A DNA stretch of 64,000 nucleotides from Dyadobacter crusticola DSM 16708 (GTDB taxonomy: Bacteria > Bacteroidota > Bacteroidia > Cytophagales > Spirosomataceae): assembly GCF_000701505.1 (NCBI RefSeq), contig NZ_KL370787.1:172432-236431 (forward strand), in the 5' to 3' direction. Positions within the stretch are counted from its first letter, which is position 1. Every line of letters begins with the position of its first letter. The position numbers and the translations under genes were made by a program. This document shows, in pieces, positions 17,865-26,386 of this stretch. The notes beneath the pieces were generated by a model, which worked only from the letters and a program-made list of their open reading frames with translations, ran no database searches and had not been told where the DNA came from.

Positions 17865-18419
17865 TTAGTCTTGAAGAACAGGGAACCTGACGTAACCTGT
17901 GTGCGCCATACGTTGACCCATTTCACGATAAGCTTCCTTGTCCTGAGGCGCCCAGGTACCCAGTCCATCCACATAGCGATTGAACATGCAGAAAGCCGCG
18001 GCGATCAATACGGTGTCATGGATTTCCTGATCTGTCGCGTTCTCGGCTCTTGCAGCAGCTACATCTTCCTCCCCTACTTCCCTGCCGCTTTTCTGCACTT
18101 TGGCAGCTATATTCAGTAATGCACGCAGTTTGGGGGATATTTTAATTTGCCTGAAATCATTTTTGATGTCGTCGATCAGCGCCAGGTCGCATTGGAGGTG
18201 TGCCATAGCGGCAGCTGCATGGGAGGTATGGCAGAAGTAACAATTGTTAAGATGTGAAACGTAAGCTGCGATCAGCTCTCTTTCACCACTGGTAAGTGAA
18301 GCGCTGCGCCTGAGTAAAGTTTCGGCTAATAGCTGCAAAGGTGCCGCCGTTTCCGGCCTGAAATTGAAAAGTCCGACAATGCCCGGAAGTGATTCGTCGG
18401 GCAGGTTGATATGTGCCAT
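17865..18419 (-). CDS. AhpD-like carboxymuconolactone decarboxylase family protein (copy 1)
   Basis: 184 residues. The AhpD signature is intact: Glu48, Cys60, Cys63, His67 in NNCYFCHTSH. The C-terminal half carries EIHDTVLIAAAFCMFNRYVD, the conserved helix of the CMD fold. First gene of the operon 18419-13257 and paralogue of the gene immediately downstream. AhpD-type proteins form trimers and reduce peroxides or recycle a peroxiredoxin; no AhpC or lipoyl protein gene is nearby, so the electron partner is not apparent. Confidence 0.9.
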   Translation of the reverse strand: MAHINLPDESLPGIVGLFNFRPETAAPLQLLAETLLRRSASLTSGERELIAAYVSHLNNCYFCHTSHAAAAMAHLQCDLALIDDIKNDFRQIKISPKLRALLNIAAKVQKSGREVGEEDVAAARAENATDQEIHDTVLIAAAFCMFNRYVDGLGTWAPQDKEAYREMGQRMAHTGYVRFPVLQD

Positions 18420-18537
18420 TTTCGGAGAATCGGTTAAAGTAAATAGTTATGGATCCCCGAGCGGACAGGCTATTTTGCTCAAACACAAATAATTTGGGCA
18501 AAACGCTGCTTTGCTGCTGAAAAGGGATAAACTGAAT

Positions 18538-19095
18538 TTACGATAACCGGTCGGGCGGCGGCGCTGGAATGGAGGAGTGCCTTTTGGGAGTAAAGGCAGG
18601 TGTTGATGTGGGAATAGTCAGATGGGAAGGAGTCCATTCGAGCACATAAAACACGTGCTTCCTCCCCTGGCCCATGTATTCTTTAAGGAAGTTTTTGAGA
18701 ATGCTGGAGTGCTGGTCTTTCGTATTGTCAGACTGCTCGCCGGTAACCTGATCATTGATCTTGGAAACCAGATCAGTAAACCTGTCGCGTGCAGTCTGGT
18801 CCAGCTCACAATGCACGTACATGGTATCGTTCAGCAATTGCTGGCTTTTCATTTGATAAAAAAGTCCTTCATGCAGGATCTGCCCTTCAACAGATTCCGG
18901 TGTGTCCCAGTCAGTTTGATATGGAACTGCCACCGGCACTTTAATCACAATATCTGCCGAACTGGCCGATTGCTGGATCAAATCCGTGTTTGCTGCACTG
19001 ATCACATGACGCTCTTCCAACAGGTAGACTATCGAATAGCCTACCATGTTATAGAGCAAAAGCCCCAGCAGCAGTATGGACAATATCCTGCGCAA
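18538..19095 (-). CDS. Membrane protein of unknown function
   Basis: About 185 residues if TTG 19095 is the start (LRRILSILLLGLLLYNMVGYS, opening directly into a membrane helix). A longer frame reaches 19191 but passes through the terminator at 19133-19173, so the short form is preferred. One membrane helix at about 3-24 is followed by a soluble region containing HCELDQTARDRFTDLVSKI, QGRKHVFYVLEWTPSH and a proline-rich tail (PAPPPDRL). Soluble part is probably periplasmic. I do not recognise the family. It lies 118 bp upstream of the AhpD operon, on the same strand. Confidence 0.65.
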   Translation of the reverse strand: MRRILSILLLGLLLYNMVGYSIVYLLEERHVISAANTDLIQQSASSADIVIKVPVAVPYQTDWDTPESVEGQILHEGLFYQMKSQQLLNDTMYVHCELDQTARDRFTDLVSKINDQVTGEQSDNTKDQHSSILKNFLKEYMGQGRKHVFYVLEWTPSHLTIPTSTPAFTPKRHSSIPAPPPDRLS

Positions 19096-19132
19096 TGTTT
19101 GAATGTTAAAAGCAATTGAACTTGGCAAAGTT

Positions 19133-19173
19133 AAAAATCCTCTGGAAGTATTTATATAACCCAGAGGATTTTT
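19133..19173. terminator. Bidirectional hairpin terminator
   Basis: AAAAATCCTCTGG (19133-19145) pairs exactly with CCAGAGGATTTTT (19161-19173), 13 bp with a 15-nt loop and T-runs on both strands. It ends the leftward lipoprotein-TonB receptor-DUF4249 operon. Confidence 0.8.
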
Positions 19174-19217
19174 TCTGATATTTTCCCGCACTACACTTTC
19201 CGTGTACGTGAAGTGCG

Positions 19218-20183
19218 CTATTGGTACTTGGCTATCTTGATTTGCGCTGCATTATACGAAGCGAAAAACCCGAATCCGCCTTTGACATTGGAATAGACTA
19301 TCGATGGTTCGGCGAATGGATTGTCTGCATTGTTCCGTGCTTCTAACGACCGTTCGTATTTGTAATAATGCTGATCTATGTTAAATACTTCCAGGACCAC
19401 GCCCTTGATTTTGGTTTTGGGATATACGGTAACCTTTTTCCCGTTATGATTTTCTTCCCGGACTTCCGGCAGATTGATCTTTCCGAGCGGAGATGTAAAA
19501 AGTGCGCCGTCTTGATAGCTGTCGCTTTGGAATTCGTTTTTTCCTTGCTGCCAGTTCCAATTAAATTGAAATGGATATGAAACCCGTCGCTCAGTATATT
19601 TCCCTGAGGGCTCTTTGACTGAAATATTGTATTCAATGTCCATCGTCCCACTTACCCTATACTGATTAGTATCGCCGGGAATGTCGCGCCAAGTCATTTT
19701 CAAAGTAATAGCTGTGTCTTTATACTGCTCCCCCTCAAATACCATTGTATCGAAAACATACGATTCCACCACAGGCACTTTGGCGGGAACGGTGCATTGT
19801 GCCGTTACGCTTCTTTTTCCGTCCGAAACAAACAATGTGTATGTTTTTGAAGGATTAATGGGAAATTTCGATTGTTCCAAACTGTAAAGGTTGTTTGTAG
19901 TATCGTAGGGAATTGTAGCTTCTTTCACGCCGTCGGAAATTTTCACAACTGCATTATCAAGCCTTTTACCGGTTGCCCCGGACTTAGAAAACAGAGGGAC
20001 AGACTCAGTAACAATGACATTGATATAAGATAATTGTGGAGAAATGATCGAGCTGATGACCAGCTTGGATTCACTCTTTGGAAGCTTGGCCTCCGGAATA
20101 TCGGTCACGAATGATTCACAAGCGGTTAATAGCACCCAGGCTGCAACACATAGCAGACAGGTATATAGTCTTGAATTTTTCAT
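19218..20183 (-). CDS. DUF4249 domain-containing lipoprotein
   Basis: 321 residues. Lipobox LLTACES (Cys22) places it on the outer membrane. The DUF4249 pattern is evident: LPKSESKLVISSIISPQ near the start, YTLFVSDGKRSVTAQCTVP as the Ig-like strand pair, a middle DIPGDTNQYRVSG, and a C-terminal KGGFGFFASYNAAQIKI. DUF4249 lipoproteins accompany TonB-dependent receptors in Bacteroidota and probably form the surface lid or ligand-binding partner, by analogy with SusD; the ligand is unknown. The gene starts 3 bp after the receptor stop codon, so the pair is cotranscribed and probably forms a complex. Confidence 0.92.
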   Translation of the reverse strand: MKNSRLYTCLLCVAAWVLLTACESFVTDIPEAKLPKSESKLVISSIISPQLSYINVIVTESVPLFSKSGATGKRLDNAVVKISDGVKEATIPYDTTNNLYSLEQSKFPINPSKTYTLFVSDGKRSVTAQCTVPAKVPVVESYVFDTMVFEGEQYKDTAITLKMTWRDIPGDTNQYRVSGTMDIEYNISVKEPSGKYTERRVSYPFQFNWNWQQGKNEFQSDSYQDGALFTSPLGKINLPEVREENHNGKKVTVYPKTKIKGVVLEVFNIDQHYYKYERSLEARNNADNPFAEPSIVYSNVKGGFGFFASYNAAQIKIAKYQ

Positions 20184-20186
20184 GGC

Positions 20187-22598
20187 TCAAAATTTAAAGT
20201 TGTAGCTTACAGAAGGAAGTACCGGAAACAGGGAGTATTTCTTCAACTTGCGTTCTGTTACCCCAGAAGGTTTAACATCTTGGGACAGATCATAGAAGAA
20301 TGGGTTTTTGCGATTGTATGCATTATATACGCTGACCTCCCACGTACGCTCATATCTTCTCTTTTTCTTGTGGAACTGGACCGAAAAGTCTAGCCGGTGA
20401 AATGCTTCTGCCCGAAAGTCATTTTTACTGTCGAACTGTGAAATAGACATTCCGCCCATGTTGCGGTTAAGTATCGCTTCAGAAGGATTATACCGATTGA
20501 AAAAGGATGTACCCATCGCATTATACGTCGAAGCCGGCACGCTGAGTGCATTACCTGTTCCATAGACCCAGGTAGCAGACAACGTAATTCGCTTACTAAA
20601 TTCGTAGATACCGACAAGGGACAAATCGTGCCGCCGGTCGTAGCGAGGATGAAAGGCCCGGCCTGCATTCAGTTCGGGGAATTTCCAGTAGATCCATGAC
20701 AATGTATAGCCAACCCAGCCGGAAAGGCGACCACTTTTTTTCTGTGCAAGAAATTCTGCTCCGTAAGACCAGCCGCTTCCCGAAGTCACATTATCTTCCC
20801 ATTTGACATCAGTTGCATTCTCACCAGTGATCCCAATGAAGGTCGCTCCTTCTTTATAGCCAAGAATGTCGTTCATGTTCTTGTAAAATCCTTCGAGCGT
20901 AAATGTGAGTGCCGGCTTTTCGAGATCTTTTGCAAAACCAAAAGCGAATTGGCTGGATTGCTGAGGTTTCACGCGATCCGTACTTGTCACCCAAAGATCG
21001 GTCGGCAGCCCGAGCCCGGTATTGGATAAAAGGTGAACATACTGGTTCATTCTGGCGTAGGAAACTTTGGCGGAGAAGTCCGGCGCGAGTCTTAACGCTG
21101 CTGAAAAGCGCGGCTCAGGTCGTACATAACTCTTTTCTCGCGCCCGAAAGTAGCTAAGACGAAAACCCGCATTCATCTTCAAAGCGTCAAATGCCTGCCA
21201 GGTGTCTTCAACGTATGCGCCGCCTTCAAGTGAATGCACCAGCTCCTTTTTTGGAGTAATCGGCTCTTCGCTGTTTGAACCCTCTACGTTCATAGCTGAG
21301 GGTACCGACTTGTGAAAAGTACCTTGCAGACCGAATTTGATAGCGTGAGCAGCAACCGGATAGTAGTCGAAATCGGTTTTAAAACTCAAATCCCTGATCC
21401 GCGAGCTATAAGCGACACCAGACTCGCTCACCACTCGATCTTTGCCCGTAATCTCTTTGAAATAGCTGTTTGTCTTGAAATAGAAGTCGGTAAAAATTAA
21501 GGATGTATTTGCAAACAATTTTCTATTCAGGATATGGTTCCAGCGCATTGTGCCGGTTGCATTTCCCCAGGACATACCTGCCCTCATTTGAAAATCCGGC
21601 ATTTTCTCCTTGACGTAAAAATTATCACTTCCAAGATAACCACTTAGGTATACCTTGTCTTTCGGCCCGAGATCATAGTTGATCTTGGCATTGAGGTCAT
21701 AGAAGTAATAACCTGGCTTGAAGTTATTCCCAGACTTCTCACTTTTCTTATTAAGCTGTTTGATCACCGGAGCCGCCAGCACATCTATATAAGTTCGTCT
21801 TCCTGAGACTATAAAAGAGGATTTACCTTTGGAAAGCGGGCCCTCTAACGTGACTCTCGAAGCGATCAACCCGATCCCGCCCTCACCGTGCAGCTTGTCT
21901 TTGCTGCCCTCCTTCATATTCATCTCCACTACGGAAGACAATCGGCCGCCATAGCGCGCAGGAAAACCGCCTTTCGTCAGCTCTACATTCTTGATCGCAT
22001 CACTATTGAATACCGAAAAGAACCCAAACAGGTGACTTGCATTGTAAACAACCGCGTCATCAAGTATGATCAGGTTTTGGTCCGGTCCGCCGCCGCGTAC
22101 GTACAAGCCGGTTTGTCCCTCAGAACCTTTCTGAACGCCGGGCATCAATTGTAACCCTTTCAAAACATCTTTTTCGCCAAACAGCGCGGGCATTTTTTTG
22201 ATTTGGTCAATAGGGATTCCTACTGTGCTCATTTGCGCCGACCGACTTACATAATCTTCCTGTTTCCTGGCTGAGATCACTACTTCTTTCAGCTGCCGGG
22301 CTGATGGAAGGAAGATATTAAGCTCCATATTCCGAGTGGCCTGAATGCTGCGATCAGTCTTTTCATAACCGACAAGAGAATAGGAAATTGTTACAGAATC
22401 AGTTGACGGGATAGTCAATGAATAAAATCCGTAGTTATTGGTAACTGCATTCGCGGAAGTCCCGGGTATATAAACATTTACTCCGGTCAGCAATTCTTGA
22501 CTTCCCTGCTCTTTTACAAAACCGCTGATTGTTATACGTTCCTGCGCAAGTGCACAGTTACAAATAAATAACAAGCATAAAACAGTGTGGATTTTCAT
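20187..22598 (-). CDS. TonB-dependent receptor of a DUF4249 pair
   Basis: 803 residues from MKIHTVLCLLFI (ATG 22598); an in-frame ATG 34 codons upstream lacks a signal peptide. Signal peptide ends NCALAQ. Carboxypeptidase-like domain at about 20-105, plug from about 115 with VPIDQIK-type text (STVGIPIDQIKKMPALFGE), LYVRGGGPDQNLIILDDAVV and LTKGGFPARYGGRLSSVVEM, then a barrel ending LFPVLPSVSYNFKF. The FGEKDVLKGLQLMPGVQ and RGGGPDQN signatures are shared with the second receptor at 60.8-63.2 kb, so both belong to one subfamily that travels with DUF4249. Confidence 0.93.
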   Translation of the reverse strand: MKIHTVLCLLFICNCALAQERITISGFVKEQGSQELLTGVNVYIPGTSANAVTNNYGFYSLTIPSTDSVTISYSLVGYEKTDRSIQATRNMELNIFLPSARQLKEVVISARKQEDYVSRSAQMSTVGIPIDQIKKMPALFGEKDVLKGLQLMPGVQKGSEGQTGLYVRGGGPDQNLIILDDAVVYNASHLFGFFSVFNSDAIKNVELTKGGFPARYGGRLSSVVEMNMKEGSKDKLHGEGGIGLIASRVTLEGPLSKGKSSFIVSGRRTYIDVLAAPVIKQLNKKSEKSGNNFKPGYYFYDLNAKINYDLGPKDKVYLSGYLGSDNFYVKEKMPDFQMRAGMSWGNATGTMRWNHILNRKLFANTSLIFTDFYFKTNSYFKEITGKDRVVSESGVAYSSRIRDLSFKTDFDYYPVAAHAIKFGLQGTFHKSVPSAMNVEGSNSEEPITPKKELVHSLEGGAYVEDTWQAFDALKMNAGFRLSYFRAREKSYVRPEPRFSAALRLAPDFSAKVSYARMNQYVHLLSNTGLGLPTDLWVTSTDRVKPQQSSQFAFGFAKDLEKPALTFTLEGFYKNMNDILGYKEGATFIGITGENATDVKWEDNVTSGSGWSYGAEFLAQKKSGRLSGWVGYTLSWIYWKFPELNAGRAFHPRYDRRHDLSLVGIYEFSKRITLSATWVYGTGNALSVPASTYNAMGTSFFNRYNPSEAILNRNMGGMSISQFDSKNDFRAEAFHRLDFSVQFHKKKRRYERTWEVSVYNAYNRKNPFFYDLSQDVKPSGVTERKLKKYSLFPVLPSVSYNFKF

Positions 22599-22715
22599 AA
22601 TTGAAAGTGTGTTTGATGAAAAAGTGTTGCCACTGCCGGTGAACCCGCATACCAAGTACACGAGTCGCCCGGCAGGCAATTGAACATTGACTGACTTCAA
22701 ACGGCGGAATGAATA

Positions 22716-23120
22716 TTATTTTTTGCTATCTACTAGCTTGAAGCGGGTTTCGTCCCGGATGTAGTTTCCGTCTGCAAGTTGAGCGTGTACTTGTAACAGA
22801 AGATCCGAAGTCTTTTTGATGTTATACGTGAATGCAGTGTCTATCTCGACCTTGCTCTCGTCTTTCTTGCAAATTACCTTGCTATTTAAAATTGAGTGTT
22901 TTTGATCGAGCAAAATAATGTGGTAATAAGTAATTAGTACTGATTTCGGTTCTATTACTGCATTAATCCGAATACTGTCGCCGTCCTGCAGCACCTGATC
23001 TTTAGTGGGTGACGAGACTGTAATGTAAGGTGAATCCTCAACCCAAACCTCCTTGTCTTTACAGCCGGCAATCAGCAAAATTGCAGCAGATAGTGTGAGC
23101 ATTAGTTTGTTCGTCTTCAT
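22716..23120 (-). CDS. Small lipoprotein upstream of TonB receptor
   Basis: 134 residues from MKTNKLMLTLS (ATG 23120); upstream in-frame residues lack a signal. Lipobox LLIAGCKD (Cys20). A single Ig-like beta domain follows (YITVSSPTKDQVLQDGDSIRI ... SDLLLQVHAQLADGNYIRDE), resembling DUF4625-type lipoproteins. First gene of a three-gene transcript with the TonB receptor (118 bp downstream) and DUF4249 lipoprotein, so probably an accessory surface component of that uptake system. Family assignment uncertain. Confidence 0.75.
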   Translation of the reverse strand: MKTNKLMLTLSAAILLIAGCKDKEVWVEDSPYITVSSPTKDQVLQDGDSIRINAVIEPKSVLITYYHIILLDQKHSILNSKVICKKDESKVEIDTAFTYNIKKTSDLLLQVHAQLADGNYIRDETRFKLVDSKK

Positions 23121-23381
23121 GGTGTTTTGGTTTTGTTGAATAATAGGAAACATCATATCCGCGTGCTTTGAAAAAGATCTACGGCTCTGATTTGCTCCCT
23201 TGTGCTCTAATCCTGTGCCCTCAACCACTTATCCGGACGTCCAGTTTTTTAAAGGTTGGTCGTGTCAAACCATCGGTAAATCATCCGATTTTACAGACAT
23301 TTACATTGCTGAACTAGTTACCCGATCAGGGCGGGTTCTGTACATTTTGTGGCATTCAATTTAACTATCTTATTCATAATC

Positions 23382-23732
23382 ATGCCTTTCGTCGATTTCA
23401 ATACCAAAAAAGTAGTCAAAATATGGGATGGGATTTATGGCACGCTGGCCCATTCGGAACAGCAAACGTTTGGCCATTTTACTATCGACAGCGGGACTGT
23501 TCTCCCGGAGCACAGCCATTTTCACGAACAATGGTGCCACGTCCTGGAAGGTGAACTGGAATTTGAGATATTGGGAGAAAAGAAGCTGCTTACAAGCGGC
23601 ATGACGGCCTACATTCCTTCGAATGCACCGCATTCCGCAGTTGCGTATACCGAGTGCAAAGTGATTGACTGCTTCACTCCCGCACGGCAGGATTTCATAG
23701 AACTGGAAAGCAGAACTGAACAGGATCAGTAA
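23382..23732 (+). CDS. Cupin domain-containing protein
   Basis: 116 residues from ATG 23382 (MPFVDFNTKKVVKIWDG). Single conserved beta-barrel of the cupin 2 family. Motif 1 is read from LPEHSHFHEQWCHVLEGELEF, with metal ligands His-x-His and Glu, and motif 2 from YIPSNAPHSAVAY with the third His. This is the complete ligand set for one divalent metal. Its last 7 bp overlap the 3' end of the convergent SDR gene. Small cupins of this type act as isomerases, dioxygenases or sensors; the substrate cannot be told. Confidence 0.88.
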   Translation: MPFVDFNTKKVVKIWDGIYGTLAHSEQQTFGHFTIDSGTVLPEHSHFHEQWCHVLEGELEFEILGEKKLLTSGMTAYIPSNAPHSAVAYTECKVIDCFTPARQDFIELESRTEQDQ

Positions 23733-24469
23733 GTGGCACGGCCGCCCGAAAGATCGAAGGTGAAGCCGGTGGTAAAGCTGTTTTCAGGAGAAACAATGAA
23801 GGCCGCCATGTTCGCGGCTTCCTCTAAAGTGCCGCATCTTTTCATCGGGATCTTGTCAGTCATATACCGGACCTGCGCTTCCGGCATTGCTGCCACGAGC
23901 GGCGTCTGAATCACTGCAGGCGCCAGTGCATTGATCGTAATTCCCGTTTCGGCATACTCCTTACCCTGCACTTTCGTCATACCTATAATTGCCGCCTTCG
24001 AAGCAGAATAGGCCAGCATACCTGCGTTACCTTCTTTACCGGCAATGGAAGCAATGTGCAGTATCCGGCCGTAATTACCAGCCAGCATATAGGGTAACAC
24101 CGCTTTCGACATATAGAATGCGCTCATAAAATTCACATTCATCACTTTCCGTAAGTTCTCGCTGCTTACCTCATGACTTTTCACCTGGGTAATCCCGGTA
24201 ATCCCCACGCAGTTAATCAGGATATCTATCTTGCCAAATCGTGCAATTACTCTTTTAATTGCATTCTGAACCTGCATTTCATCCGTCACATCAACCCCGA
24301 TCACTTCCTGCTGCTCCTGATTTCCGGCGAAATGTTCTAAAAGTCCACTTTCGTTCATATCAAGCAGCCCCACGTTCGCGCCTTCGTTTAACAGTTTGTG
24401 TGCAATGACCAGCCCCAAACCGGATGCCGCACCAGTGATAACGGCTACTTGTGACTTAAATTTGGACAT
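23726..24469 (-). CDS. SDR family NAD(P)-dependent oxidoreductase
   Basis: 247 residues, similar to 3-oxoacyl-ACP reductases (FabG-like). TGAASGLG is the cofactor loop (12-19), the catalytic triad is Ser141, Tyr154 and Lys158 (YSASK), and the C-terminal TTGFTFDLSGGRATY matches the family. The NNAG motif is altered to NCVG (86-89). Converges with the cupin gene, overlapping by 7 bp. A role in sugar or acid oxidation is possible (this branch includes many dehydrogenases of sugar acids) but not proven. Confidence 0.9.
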   Translation of the reverse strand: MSKFKSQVAVITGAASGLGLVIAHKLLNEGANVGLLDMNESGLLEHFAGNQEQQEVIGVDVTDEMQVQNAIKRVIARFGKIDILINCVGITGITQVKSHEVSSENLRKVMNVNFMSAFYMSKAVLPYMLAGNYGRILHIASIAGKEGNAGMLAYSASKAAIIGMTKVQGKEYAETGITINALAPAVIQTPLVAAMPEAQVRYMTDKIPMKRCGTLEEAANMAAFIVSPENSFTTGFTFDLSGGRATY

Positions 24470-24573
24470 ATTGAGGGTGATTTGAATTTTGTTTAGCCAA
24501 ATCTATAAGCCCGAATACCACCCTTTTTACTATCTCGCTGCTGATGGTATAATCCAGTTTTGGGCACAAAAAA

Positions 24574-24598
24574 ACCGGCTCCTTTTGATGGATCCGGT
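24574..24598 (-). terminator. Hairpin terminator
   Basis: ACCGGCTCC (24574-24582) pairs with GGATCCGGT (24590-24598) with one mismatch; seven A residues upstream on the plus strand give a T-run at the 3' side on the minus strand. It follows the gene 24627-24959. Confidence 0.6.
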
Positions 24599-24626
24599 GA
24601 TATATATTGACTTTGGATTTCCTTGA

Positions 24627-24959
24627 CTAAACCAGCTCGCTTTCGTATTGCAGTCCGATTTGTGCGGAAGGGAAGCTGGCTACCTTGTTAAATTCTGAAA
24701 CCGCCTGATTAACCTGTCTCTGCGAGATACCGCTGTATTCAAGCAGCAGCATTTTTGCCTGTTGGGCAGTGGAACGCTTCATTTTCCAGTATTGCGGGTG
24801 ATTTGTTCCAATTGGAGTGCGAAAGAACTTCTCTTTGGGTTCTCTGATCAAAATCTCATATTCTGTATTGAATTGTGGATTGTCATTCAGGAAGTATCCT
24901 TTCACTACTACTTTAACTTCTCTGCCACTTTTTAGGTAAAAAATTTTCTCGTGTATCAT
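24627..24959 (-). CDS. Small cytoplasmic protein of unknown function
   Basis: 110 residues, starting MIHEKIFYLKSGREVKVVVKG, with no signal peptide or membrane helix. The first half is predicted beta-rich; the second half is helical (STAQQAKMLLLEYSGISQRQVNQ). A stand-alone gene with its own terminator. I recognise no family, but the length and composition look like a real protein. Confidence 0.7.
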   Translation of the reverse strand: MIHEKIFYLKSGREVKVVVKGYFLNDNPQFNTEYEILIREPKEKFFRTPIGTNHPQYWKMKRSTAQQAKMLLLEYSGISQRQVNQAVSEFNKVASFPSAQIGLQYESELV

Positions 24960-25202
24960 AACGGTTGCGTTTAAGAATTTCGGAATGGTTGAATGCTGCT
25001 GGCGGTTGGCTAAAAACCCACTTTTTGATCATAATTTTCGTACCACCCGCTGAATTATATTTAATACAAACATTACGCACCGATGCTATTTTCCGTCAAA
25101 AAGTTTAGCCAGCGGTCGAATATCTTAGCCTGCGGCAAATTTTCAGGGAGTTTTGGTCAAGAAACATACACAACAAATTGACAGCCAGCTTGTAAAAAAT
25201 TA

Positions 25203-26375
25203 TCATTCAACGATGTGACCGATAAATTGAGCTGTATTGTCGAGAATTTTTCCGCCACGCCGCAAACCGAGTGCGCACGCTTCTCCCACATAAAAAACAC
25301 CAGCCTGATAGCTTTGCCCCTCCTGATCCGTCGGAAATGGGAAATACTCCTGATAGATTTTCTTCTGCTCGCCATACTCGCCTCCCGCGGTTTCAATTAC
25401 GTCCCCGCCTTTTTCCAAAATGGATACATTCGCGCCTTCTCTTCCGAATAAAACCTTGCTGACCGACTGTTTGTGCGGGATCGCATACCGCTCGGTTTGC
25501 AGCAAATGAGGATGGTACGGGTACAAGTCCCAAAGCACTTTCAATATGTATTTCGATTGAAAAAGCAATGTGTAAGCCGGGTTCAAAACCACCGCCTTCC
25601 GGTTCTTTACGATCTCGGTGAGCATAGTAGCCAGCTCTGGCTCGTCGAAGCCGATGTACTCCCAGGGAACCAGCTTAAACCAGAAATCGAATCGTATAAA
25701 ATCACCGGTAGTCGGATCCTGAAAAAAGATCCCGTCGCCATTTGAAAATTCAACATCATCGATGTAGGCAAACTCAGTATCAAATCCCGCTTCCTTCGCA
25801 GCGGCGGCAAGTACTGCCACATTCGTTTCATCTTCGGGATAATCCCGCATGGTGGAAAAGAGTATAGAAGGGGTAAGGTCGGAGTTAACCTGTTTCAAAT
25901 ACCTGAACTGCTCTGTCAGGGTTTCGTATAATGTATTGAACTGCTGCGCCTCATCAAGCCCGTTCATTCTCAGATGCGCCCATTGCACCACGGCGGTTTC
26001 GGGGATACAGGTGGCGGTATCTGCATTAAATTCAATCAGCTTTACCTGATCATTCCCAAAGCCGCCCGCGAGGTCAAACCGCCCGTAAAGGTGAATGTTC
26101 CTTTCATCTTCCCACGAATGCTTGATCAGCTCAACAAGGTTTTCAGGAATCCCCAGATCTTTGAACAAATGATTATCAATTACATATTGCCCGGCTTCCA
26201 CAAACATTTCGTACAAAGTATTAGCCGCCGCATAGTATTGCGCAGCCTGTTCTTCACTGATTACCGCGACTGCGTTCACCACGTAAGGAACTGTGTCGGT
26301 ACCCAGCATCCAGTCCCAGCCTGCATTTTGGAACGCCCGTTCAGGTCCGTCCACCAATGTTCTTATATCAACCAT
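25203..26375 (-). CDS. Glutathionylspermidine synthase family ATP-grasp protein (YgiC-like)
   Basis: 390 residues matching the C-terminal synthetase domain of glutathionylspermidine synthase, without the amidase domain, as in E. coli YgiC and YjfC. Diagnostic stretches are YGRFDLAGGFGNDQVKLIEF followed by NADT, VQWAHLR, DFWFKLVPWEYIGFDEPEL, NPAYTLLFQSKYILKVLW and the C-terminal GVFYVGEACALGLRRGGKI. The family ligates amide bonds using ATP; the real substrates of YgiC are not known. Directly upstream (11 bp) is a lipoprotein that looks like YgiB, so the pair mirrors the enterobacterial ygiBC operon. Confidence 0.9.
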   Translation of the reverse strand: MVDIRTLVDGPERAFQNAGWDWMLGTDTVPYVVNAVAVISEEQAAQYYAAANTLYEMFVEAGQYVIDNHLFKDLGIPENLVELIKHSWEDERNIHLYGRFDLAGGFGNDQVKLIEFNADTATCIPETAVVQWAHLRMNGLDEAQQFNTLYETLTEQFRYLKQVNSDLTPSILFSTMRDYPEDETNVAVLAAAAKEAGFDTEFAYIDDVEFSNGDGIFFQDPTTGDFIRFDFWFKLVPWEYIGFDEPELATMLTEIVKNRKAVVLNPAYTLLFQSKYILKVLWDLYPYHPHLLQTERYAIPHKQSVSKVLFGREGANVSILEKGGDVIETAGGEYGEQKKIYQEYFPFPTDQEGQSYQAGVFYVGEACALGLRRGGKILDNTAQFIGHIVE

Positions 26376-26386
26376 ATTTAACTTTA

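Noticed and set aside
17457-18119. 220-codon rightward frame
   Set aside because: Antisense to the two AhpD-like genes; both carry complete active sites on the other strand.
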